A DNA stretch of 64,000 bases from an uncultured Flavobacteriaceae bacterium (lineage in GTDB: Bacteria; Bacteroidota; Bacteroidia; Flavobacteriales; Flavobacteriaceae): contig CANLWG010000004.1 of assembly GCA_947494715.1 (NCBI GenBank), forward strand, positions 248,001-312,000. Direction: 5' to 3'. Below are positions 56,042-62,804 of the stretch, in pieces (the stretch's first letter is position 1; every line of letters starts with the position of its first letter). The notes under the pieces are model-generated. The model ran no database searches. It was not told the origin of the DNA and saw nothing but the letters and a program-made list of their open reading frames with translations. The position numbers and the translations under genes were made by a program.

Positions 56042-57241
56042 TTAAAAAATAAGAAAATTGATATCGCTATATTGAAGGTCAAACCATTCCCCAACGGATT
56101 TATTGGTAAGTATCCCATGATAAAGATAGAGACCGTTACGTAATCCCTTATCGAATCTCAATGAGTTTTCCAGTCCGCCATCTTCACCAAGTTTTAGCAG
56201 ATAGGGCGTAAAAATATTGCTTATGGAAATGGAGGCTGTTTTTGGGTAACGGGAAGGTATATTGGGGACACCATAATGTATGACGCCATATTTTTCAATG
56301 GTCGGTTTGTTATGAGTGGTAATTTCGCTGGTTTCAAAACATCCACCCATATCAATGCTAACATCAATAATTACCGCACCCTTTTTCATATGCTCCACCA
56401 TTGTATTCGTTACAACTACCGGTGAGCGATCCTTGCCTCGTGTAGCGCCAATGGCGACATCACATCTTTTTAGGGCCTTCAATAAATTTTTGGGTTGAAT
56501 AGTAGAGGTGTAAACCGTTTGTTTTAGATTAGTTTGTATGTTGCGCAATTTGGTAATGGAATTATCGAATACTTTTACATTGGCCCCTAATCCCAAGGCA
56601 GATCGGGAGGCAAATTCGCCGACGGTTCCAGCACCTATGATAACGACTTCTACCGGAGGGACCCCGCTGATATTTCCGAACATGAGGCCATTTCCCTTAT
56701 TGGTAGCTGCCATGATTTCCGAGGCGATGAGCACCGAGGAAATACCCGCAATTTCACTGAGCGAACGTACGGCCGGATGTTTGCCGTCATCATCCCGTAT
56801 GTATTCAAAGGCAATAGCGGTAATCCGTTTTTTTGCCATTTCCTCAAAATAGCTCTTGGATTGCGTTTTAATCTGTAGTGCCGAAATTACAGTAGACTGA
56901 GGGTTCAGCAGCGCAATTTCCGAAAGGCTGGGGGGCTCTACTTTTAAAAGTAGGGGGCAGGAGAATATTTTTTTGGTATCCCTGGTGATTTCTGCTCCGG
57001 CATTGGTATAATCTATGTCAGAAAAATGGGCTCCCTCGCCCGCACCGGATTCTACAAGGACACGATGGCCATGGGCCGTAATGGCATTTACTGCATCGGG
57101 TGTTAGGCAAATCCGTTTTTCTTGATATTGGTTTTCTTTGGGTATACCTATAAATAACTGCCCCTTCTGCTGTAGGACTTCTAATTTTTCTTCCTGTGGA
57201 AGCAATTGCTGTTTACTAAAGGGAGAGGTTGGTTGATCCAT
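56042..57241 (-). CDS. ald: Alanine dehydrogenase
   Basis: 399 residues from the ATG at 57241. 'IGIPKENQYQEKRICLTPDAVNAI' holds the pyruvate-site Arg/Lys, 'VVIIGAGTVGEFASRSALGLGANVKVFD' the NAD motif and 'VIIDVSIDMGGCFETS' a conserved late segment. It interconverts alanine and pyruvate plus ammonia. It belongs to the NAD(P) transhydrogenase-alpha/Ald family; Ald fits because only one subunit gene is present. It leads the usual tsaE-porX neighbourhood. Confidence 0.93.
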   Translation of the reverse strand: MDQPTSPFSKQQLLPQEEKLEVLQQKGQLFIGIPKENQYQEKRICLTPDAVNAITAHGHRVLVESGAGEGAHFSDIDYTNAGAEITRDTKKIFSCPLLLKVEPPSLSEIALLNPQSTVISALQIKTQSKSYFEEMAKKRITAIAFEYIRDDDGKHPAVRSLSEIAGISSVLIASEIMAATNKGNGLMFGNISGVPPVEVVIIGAGTVGEFASRSALGLGANVKVFDNSITKLRNIQTNLKQTVYTSTIQPKNLLKALKRCDVAIGATRGKDRSPVVVTNTMVEHMKKGAVIIDVSIDMGGCFETSEITTHNKPTIEKYGVIHYGVPNIPSRYPKTASISISNIFTPYLLKLGEDGGLENSLRFDKGLRNGLYLYHGILTNKSVGEWFDLQYSDINFLIF

Positions 57242-57339
57242 AGAATGACTTCTACCCAAGTCCTTTTGGATTGAAATTAGAGGCAAAATTACAATAATTT
57301 ACTGAAATTCAGGTATACGCTGCTAGGTGTTGGACCGCA

Positions 57340-57999
57340 CTACAATTTTAAATGAAGCCAATTTTTAAGGTTGTGTTGTAATTGCTTGAATAAGGACTCT
57401 AAGTTTCTTGTGGATAATAAGCGATCTATCTGTTCTGAAAAGGTTTCATCTTCTAATTTTACCGGGTCTTCTTTTTCCGAATCCTCCAGTTTTTTTTCTG
57501 GGACCATACCTTTTTCGCGGTAAGTCTCCAACTCCGCTTCCATGGCTTCCAGGTCTATGCCGTGAACATGTTTATCATAGATTTTTATACGAATAAAGTA
57601 GACAAAGGGGATTATTATCATACATATAGGAATAATCCACCATATGTTTTCCGTGTCAATATTGTCGTCGGAATCGAAAAGCACTTCAAATACCTGAAAA
57701 GCATACATTGCAATGGGTATAAGAAGAATATGATACCACCAACTTTTTGATGTGAAGAACCAGATAACCATTAAGTATAAGGGGATTATCTTGCTCATTA
57801 AAAACCAAAAATAAACGGAAATACTATGAAAACCGCCGTTGTCTATTGTAATTCCAAAAAATGATATTGTCGCTTCAGGACTGTCTGGGAGATAATCATA
57901 AAATTTGAAGAGAACAGGGGAAATGGCAATAAAAAATATGATGAAGGACTCTATCATAATCTTTCTTCTCGCCTTTTTTCTTTCTTCTTTTTTGGACAT
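57340..57999 (-). CDS. Membrane protein with a W...VIWFxT...WW motif (single copy)
   Basis: 219 residues: a basic N-terminus, four to five helices up to about residue 140, and a charged cytoplasmic coiled-coil tail. Residues 65-90 carry the motif W-F-x(3)-K-I-I-P, then V-I-W-F-x-T, then W-W. The same motif appears twice in the protein at 58967-60190, on the other side of tsaE. I do not recognise the family and propose no function. The repeated aromatic residues suggest a shared structural turn at the membrane surface. Confidence 0.78.
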   Translation of the reverse strand: MSKKEERKKARRKIMIESFIIFFIAISPVLFKFYDYLPDSPEATISFFGITIDNGGFHSISVYFWFLMSKIIPLYLMVIWFFTSKSWWYHILLIPIAMYAFQVFEVLFDSDDNIDTENIWWIIPICMIIIPFVYFIRIKIYDKHVHGIDLEAMEAELETYREKGMVPEKKLEDSEKEDPVKLEDETFSEQIDRLLSTRNLESLFKQLQHNLKNWLHLKL

Positions 58000-58040
58000 T
58001 TATAGATATTCTTGGATTTACCAATATTCTATAAACAAAA

Positions 58041-58063
58041 AAAGAGCAAATTTATTGCTCTTT
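58041..58063 (-). terminator. Terminator of the 48-residue peptide gene
   Basis: AAAGAGCAA and TTGCTCTTT pair around a five-base loop. Read on the minus strand the stem is followed by a run of seven T. It lies 30 bases after the stop of the small gene and supports that gene being a separate transcript. Confidence 0.8.
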
Positions 58064-58092
58064 GTATTAATATAAGTAAGACGAAAAGAATA

Positions 58093-58239
58093 TTATCTTT
58101 TGCTCACTGGTTTAAGGTGTCTTTTCTCAATACCTTGCTCTTGTGATTGATCTTCGTCAGCATTACTATACGCTTCAGAGGAAAAAGCCAATAAAGCTAC
58201 AACAGCCAATAAGCCAAATACAATTTTTTTCATTTTCAT
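58093..58239 (-). CDS. Secreted 48-residue peptide precursor
   Basis: The frame begins MKMKKIVFGLLAVVALLAF, a good Sec signal, and ends HLKPVSKR. Cleavage after SSEAYS or nearby would leave about 24 charged residues with two Lys-Arg pairs (at 39-40 and 47-48). It is too short for routine ORF lists, but it has a -7-type box upstream (58283-58290, minus strand) and a strong terminator downstream. I do not recognise a family. A small envelope or signalling peptide is possible. Confidence 0.65.
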   Translation of the reverse strand: MKMKKIVFGLLAVVALLAFSSEAYSNADEDQSQEQGIEKRHLKPVSKR

Positions 58240-58282
58240 GGTCCCGAGGTTTTTAGTTAGAAATTGGACAAATGCTCTGTTA

Positions 58283-58290
58283 CAAATGTA
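58283..58290 (-). promoter_or_regulatory. -7 box TACATTTG for the small peptide gene
   Basis: The minus strand reads TACATTTG, an exact TAnnTTTG match about 45 bases before the ATG. No clear -33 element is visible. Confidence 0.45.
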
Positions 58291-58342
58291 GGAAAAATAG
58301 GAGTAAGAAATTGTTGTAAAATGTTAAAATTAAGCATTTGAC

Positions 58343-58393
58343 CGATAAAAAAAACCATTTTATCGAAAATTATGCATTTCATCGAAAAAATGC
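58343..58393. repeat. Two adjacent AT-rich hairpins with repeated ATCGAAAA
   Basis: CGATAAAA (58343-58350) pairs with TTTTATCG (58358-58365), and GCATTT (58374-58379) with AAATGC (58388-58393). ATCGAAAA occurs twice. The 248-base spacer between the peptide gene and tsaE is unusually long for this window; these repeats are the main thing in it. Confidence 0.45.
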
Positions 58394-58487
58394 AATAAAA
58401 TTTCGGTTTTGACGATGTACGCAAGATTTTATTAACATATTCCAATATTTCCACACGGATAATGCTCGAAAACTCTTTGCACTAGTA

Positions 58488-58898
58488 TTAAAAAATTATT
58501 CTTCGGGTTTGATGATCCAAAACTTCAATATTGATTTTTGATACATCATCCGGCAGAAAAGAATTAATTTTTTCCGGCCATTCCATAAAAACCCATACAT
58601 CTTGGCTCAAATAGTCTTCCAAACCCAAGTCCAAAGCTTCGATTTCTTCCTCCAAGCGATAAAAATCAAAATGATATCCCAAAACCTCCCCGGTTTCCAG
58701 ATAATATTCATTTACGATGCCAAAGGTAGGGCTGTAGGCAGACCTTTCACCACCTAATTCTTTGACCAAAGCTTTGATCAGGGTTGTTTTGCCCGCTCCC
58801 ATTTCCCCATAAAAACATAGTACTTTGGACTGAACTTTATGCAGAAGTTGCTGTACTACCTGGGTAATTTGATTTTGAGTATAGATTATTTCCTTCAT
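58488..58898 (-). CDS. tsaE: tRNA threonylcarbamoyladenosine ATPase
   Basis: 136 residues. P-loop GEMGAGKTTLIKALVKELG, 'YSPTFGIVNEYYLETGEVLGYHFDFYRLE' and 'VWVFMEWPEK' are diagnostic of TsaE, the ATPase of the TsaBDE complex that makes t6A on tRNAs. In Flavobacteriia it normally lies between porX and ald, as here, but with extra genes inserted on both sides. Confidence 0.95.
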   Translation of the reverse strand: MKEIIYTQNQITQVVQQLLHKVQSKVLCFYGEMGAGKTTLIKALVKELGGERSAYSPTFGIVNEYYLETGEVLGYHFDFYRLEEEIEALDLGLEDYLSQDVWVFMEWPEKINSFLPDDVSKINIEVLDHQTRRIIF

Positions 58899-58966
58899 TT
58901 TTCAGATAAAACACGGACAATTCCCATGTAATTCGTAGTTTAGGGGATTGAAAAAATAAACAAAGG

Positions 58967-60190
58967 ATGAAATCGTTTTGGAAGCGAAAATACATATTAG
59001 AAGTCTTATTGGCAACTATCATAGTTTTGCTTCCTTTTTGTACATATTTACACCTTTACTTTGATGATAATTCAAACTATATAAATTTCTTTGGTTACAG
59101 GTACTATCATCTCTTTGATGGTACAAGATCTTTTGTTTGGTTTTTATTTATAAAGATTATTCCACTTTTGTTACTGGTCATTTGGTTTTTAACAAACCCC
59201 TATTGGTGGCGTTACTTCATTTTTGTACAATTAATCTATTGGATTGACTCATTAGCCACAGACACATTTGTCTTCAATGATTTCATAGAAAAAAATCTTG
59301 AACTTTTTTCCGTTGTTATTAATACCATAATCATTGGTTTACTACTAATGATTGAACACAGGTTTATCAGAAAAAATAAGGTCTCACAAATAATTGGGCC
59401 TAAAAAGAACTGGTGGACCCAAAAATATGAAAGACTCTATAAAACTATTAGTAAGGAAACCCAAACTTTAACTGAAGCAAAGCAGGTTTTGCCAAAAAAT
59501 GAGTATCTAAGGAAATTAATGGTCATAAAGACCTTTATAAATAATTCCCTGGAGCAACCTACCTCACAAATTAGCAGTTCAAGACCAAAAAAGAAATGGG
59601 ACTTACTTATCGTAGCATTGTTGATTTTCACCTCTTTTTTGCTCGATTCCTATAAATTTATTCCCGAGAACGTTCAGCAATATAAGGTTTTGTGGTTTAC
59701 ACTTCATAGCCATGGTTTTGTAGATGTGCACACATTTTATTGGTATGTATGCATAAAGTTAGGAATTTTCCTGCCAATGGTCATATGGTTCGTTACTTCC
59801 AGAGACTGGTGGCGTTACGCTATTCTTTCCCCAATAGTTTTAATGTTCCATCAGTTATTAGAAGGTATTGCACCCCGCGAAATTACGGATGAAATTTCCT
59901 TTTTTAAGGCATTACCTTTAATAATTGCTATTGTTTGCTTTCTGGGGTGGATAGCTCATGTCATAAGGCACAAAACAAAAGTATTGGAACTGTACGAAGG
60001 CATTACCCAGGAAATAGAAGAAATGCTATCCAAAATAAGCTCGCACACCGAAATGTTTTCGGAAAAAGAAGCGGAGTTCAAAGATCTAAAAGAAAATGCG
60101 CAGGGGATAAAGGAAAAGCAACGTATTGATTTACTTAAGGACTTACGTGAAGAGTTGTTGAAGGAATATGTAATAAAAAACAGATTATAA
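58967..60190 (+). CDS. Duplicated membrane protein with two W...VIWFxT...WW units
   Basis: 407 residues made of two similar membrane modules. Unit 1 (helices in about 10-130) has W58-F, K63, V71-I-W-F, T76 and W80-W81; unit 2 (about 211-335) has W259-Y, K264, V272-I-W-F, T277 and W281-W282. A charged linker (about 140-210) joins them and a coiled-coil-like tail (about 345-407) ends the protein. The same unit occurs once in the protein at 57340-57999. There is no recognised family. The stop codon abuts the stop of the converging repressor gene without a spacer base. Confidence 0.78.
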   Translation: MKSFWKRKYILEVLLATIIVLLPFCTYLHLYFDDNSNYINFFGYRYYHLFDGTRSFVWFLFIKIIPLLLLVIWFLTNPYWWRYFIFVQLIYWIDSLATDTFVFNDFIEKNLELFSVVINTIIIGLLLMIEHRFIRKNKVSQIIGPKKNWWTQKYERLYKTISKETQTLTEAKQVLPKNEYLRKLMVIKTFINNSLEQPTSQISSSRPKKKWDLLIVALLIFTSFLLDSYKFIPENVQQYKVLWFTLHSHGFVDVHTFYWYVCIKLGIFLPMVIWFVTSRDWWRYAILSPIVLMFHQLLEGIAPREITDEISFFKALPLIIAIVCFLGWIAHVIRHKTKVLELYEGITQEIEEMLSKISSHTEMFSEKEAEFKDLKENAQGIKEKQRIDLLKDLREELLKEYVIKNRL

Positions 60191-60583
60191 TTAATCCTTT
60201 TTGCCCAATTTATCTTGTGTCTGGTCGATTTCCTCAGTTATCTCTTTCAAAAGTCGCTTTAATTCTTCCTCTTGGCGTTCCCTAATCTTTCTTTCGATAA
60301 TCTGTTCGATTTCCTGCTGTTTCTCAACAGGCAAATTGTCCATTTCCGAAATAAGCTCTTCCCTCTCCTTTAGCATTTTCCCCTCTCCTGTAATAAGCCA
60401 TACCACATTGAGTTGTGGGTATACCTTGAGAATGTTTTCAATCACATCACTGCCAATTGAGGCATTGTTCTTTTTCATTCGAAGCGTGTAGCCATTGCTC
60501 GCCCCGATGGAGATATCAAATTTCCGAGCGCTCAAGCCCGCATATTTGATGAATTGCATTAAACGATCTATGGTCTTAAGCAT
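60191..60583 (-). CDS. Phage-repressor-type helix-turn-helix protein with coiled-coil tail
   Basis: 130 residues. 'RLMQFIKYAGLSARKFDISIGASNGYTLRMKKNNASIGSDVIENILKVYPQLNVVWLITGEG' is the HTH pattern of Bacteroidota repressors related to phage CI-like proteins. Residues 70-130 are charged heptads rich in Glu and Lys, likely a coiled coil. Repeats of TATAGAATAT lie upstream and may be its operators. Beside the duplicated membrane protein, it may control that gene or the orphan ORF. Confidence 0.82.
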   Translation of the reverse strand: MLKTIDRLMQFIKYAGLSARKFDISIGASNGYTLRMKKNNASIGSDVIENILKVYPQLNVVWLITGEGKMLKEREELISEMDNLPVEKQQEIEQIIERKIRERQEEELKRLLKEITEEIDQTQDKLGKKD

Positions 60584-60618
60584 AAGTGAGAATGTGTCCT
60601 ATTATCTGTTTATACAAA

Positions 60619-60715
60619 TATAGAATATTATTACGGGCTTCAAAATAGGTTTTTTTCTACAAAAATAAAGATGTGTATAAAATTTTAGAAAATATATTCT
60701 ATTATATAGAATATA
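60619..60715. promoter_or_regulatory. Repeated TATAGAATAT sites, one as an inverted repeat
   Basis: TATAGAATAT occurs at 60619-60628 and 60705-60714. TATATTCTA (60693-60701) and TAGAATATA (60707-60715) form a 9-bp inverted repeat with a five-base centre. The sites lie in the spacer between the repressor gene and the divergent orphan ORF, as expected for autoregulation. Confidence 0.55.
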
Positions 60716-61077
60716 AGCTATATATGCAATATAATAACACTAATATGTGGCCAATTTTTATTAAAGAAATCTTGGAAAACAGCGAAGAGCTATACCACGC
60801 TCGGCAAACCGTGAATAGTGAAATTATCTCTTACAGAAAATCCCATTTGATGGGAAAGGTAGCATTCGATATAGCAATCGTGTTTTCAGAAGCATTTGAC
60901 AGAGAGCAATTGCAACAAAAAAGAGAATACAATAGAAATATTAAATATTTATTTTGGGTTAAAAATGCTTTTCTTCCCTTAACACTTCTAACGAGGTTGT
61001 CTAGAGTTTACCATTGCTTAAATACCTCATCCGAACTAAGGCCGTTCCTTGACCAAGGCAAAGTAATATTCCACTAA
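60673..61077 (+). CDS. Orphan ORF of unknown function
   Basis: 134 codons if read from the GTG at 60673; ATG starts at 60724 (MQYNNTNMW) or 60745 (MWPIFIKEILEN) are more natural because the first part overlaps the operator-like repeats. The predicted protein is basic and mixed in character, with one moderately hydrophobic stretch ('FWVKNAFLPLTLLTRL'). I recognise no family. It is AT-rich compared with neighbours and may be foreign or not expressed. It ends 44 bases before the end of porX. Confidence 0.4.
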   Translation: MYKILENIFYYIEYKLYMQYNNTNMWPIFIKEILENSEELYHARQTVNSEIISYRKSHLMGKVAFDIAIVFSEAFDREQLQQKREYNRNIKYLFWVKNAFLPLTLLTRLSRVYHCLNTSSELRPFLDQGKVIFH

Positions 61078-61121
61078 ATCCCAAAAAACAAATAGTCTTG
61101 CAATTCCAATCAGGCCTACAT

Positions 61122-62666
61122 TTACCTTGGCTCCAAAACCACAAAGGGGATGATCATTTCTTCCAAGGAAACTCCGCCATGTTGGTAGGTGTTGCGGTAA
61201 TAGCTTACATAATGATTATAATTGTTCGGATAGGCGAAGAACAGATCGTTCTTGGCAAAGATGAAGGAGCTGCTCATGTTAATGCTGGGCAAATGTATTT
61301 TTGCCGGACTCGGTGCCTCCAATACGTCCTTCCCATCATAGGTAAGGCTACGACCCGTCTTATACCTTAGGTTGAGGCTGGTTTCTTTGTCTCCGATAAC
61401 TTTTGAGGGATGTTTCACGTTAATAGTACCGTGATCCGTAGTGATAATCAATTTCAATCCCATAGCCTGTGCTTGCTGTAAAATTTCCAGCAAAGGAGAA
61501 TTCTTGAACCAACTCTGTGTCAGAGACCTGTAGGCCTTATCATTAGAGGCCAATTCCTTAATGACCTCCATTTCCGTTTTGGAATGTGAGAGCATATCCA
61601 CAAAATTGTAGACAATTACCGTAAGGTCATTATCTTTTTGTGACCTAAAATTTTGAGAGAGTTGTTTGCCCTGCTTTAAGCTACTAATTTTATGATACTC
61701 CCATTTTAAATTAAGTCCCAGTCGCTTAATCTGTTCATCCAAAAATTTATCTTCAAAAAGGTTTTTTCCACCTTCTTCGGTATCATTTTTCCACCAGTTA
61801 GGATATTTCCGTTCCATATCCAAAGGGGTGAGGCCAGAGAAGATGGCATTTCTGGCATACTGGGTAGCCGTAGGTAAGATGCTGAAATATGCAGCTTCCG
61901 TGGATTTTTTATAAAAGGATGCTACCGTATCCTCAAATGCGTACCACTGGTCATACCTAAGGTTGTCTATTACCACCAAAAGGGTAGGGGATTCCTTGAT
62001 TCTTGGTTGAACCCACTCTTTGAAAAGGGTATGGGACATTACCGGCCCATCGGGGGAGGTAAACCAATCCATATAGTGCTTATCAACAAATTTTCCAAAT
62101 TGATTGTTGGCTTCCACTTTTTGCGATTCCAAAATTTCGAACATACCGCTATCCTCAATTTCTTCCAACTGAAGTTCCCAATAGATAAGTCTTTTGTAGA
62201 GATCCACCCATTCTTCCCAAGAATTTACCATGGACAGGTCCATAGAGATTTTTCGAAACTCTTGCTGGTAGTTGGCCGTGGTCTTCTCGGACACCAAACG
62301 GGAATGATCCAGGTTTTTCTTTAATGACAGTAGAATTTGGTTTGGGTTTACCGGTTTAATGAGATAGTCAGCTATTTTGGAACCTATAGCTTCTTCCATA
62401 ATGGATTCTTCCTCACTTTTTGTGATCATGACTACGGGTAGGGAAGAAGCCATTGATTTGATTTCGTTTAATGTATCCAATCCAGAAATCCCGGGCATGT
62501 TTTCATCCAGAAAGACAATATCCACCCGAGAACGGGTTAGTTCTTCCAAGGCTTCTTGCCCACTTTTACAAGTTATTACGCTATAACTTTTATTTTCCAA
62601 GAAAAGGATATGGGGCTTCAACAAATCAATTTCGTCATCGACCCATAAGATGGTTATCTTACTCAT
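61122..62666 (-). CDS. porX: PorX response regulator with PglZ domain (type IX secretion control)
   Basis: 514 residues. The receiver domain (1-120) has Asp10/Asp11, phospho-acceptor Asp54 (VFLDENMPG), Thr82 and Lys104 (IKPVNP). The remainder is an alkaline-phosphatase-superfamily PglZ domain: 'LLVVIDNLRYDQWYAFED', 'SILPTATQYARNAIFSGLTPLDME', 'VDMLSHSK' and 'ITTDHGTINVKHP' supply metal ligands. PorX with the sensor PorY controls type IX secretion, and homologues hydrolyse oligonucleotides. No DNA-binding domain is present. Neighbours tsaE and the HD protein are the normal flavobacterial context. Confidence 0.95.
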   Translation of the reverse strand: MSKITILWVDDEIDLLKPHILFLENKSYSVITCKSGQEALEELTRSRVDIVFLDENMPGISGLDTLNEIKSMASSLPVVMITKSEEESIMEEAIGSKIADYLIKPVNPNQILLSLKKNLDHSRLVSEKTTANYQQEFRKISMDLSMVNSWEEWVDLYKRLIYWELQLEEIEDSGMFEILESQKVEANNQFGKFVDKHYMDWFTSPDGPVMSHTLFKEWVQPRIKESPTLLVVIDNLRYDQWYAFEDTVASFYKKSTEAAYFSILPTATQYARNAIFSGLTPLDMERKYPNWWKNDTEEGGKNLFEDKFLDEQIKRLGLNLKWEYHKISSLKQGKQLSQNFRSQKDNDLTVIVYNFVDMLSHSKTEMEVIKELASNDKAYRSLTQSWFKNSPLLEILQQAQAMGLKLIITTDHGTINVKHPSKVIGDKETSLNLRYKTGRSLTYDGKDVLEAPSPAKIHLPSINMSSSFIFAKNDLFFAYPNNYNHYVSYYRNTYQHGGVSLEEMIIPFVVLEPR

Positions 62667-62743
62667 TCCTACTATTAGGTTTTGTATTCCGCTTTGTCAA
62701 TGTTTGGGATATACTGTTCCATTACTCCATGCACAGACCTATT

Positions 62744-62778
62744 TTTGAATTAGGTTTCAACACAATTGTATAACTTTG
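62744..62778 (+). promoter_or_regulatory. Promoter of the HD phosphohydrolase gene (TTTG ... TAACTTTG)
   Basis: TTTG at 62744-62747 and TAACTTTG at 62771-62778 are 23 bases apart, at the long end of the Bacteroidota range. A start near 62785 gives a leader of about 20 bases to the TTG at 62805. Confidence 0.5.
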
Positions 62779-62804
62779 GATTCTTATCAAATTATACACC
62801 TATT

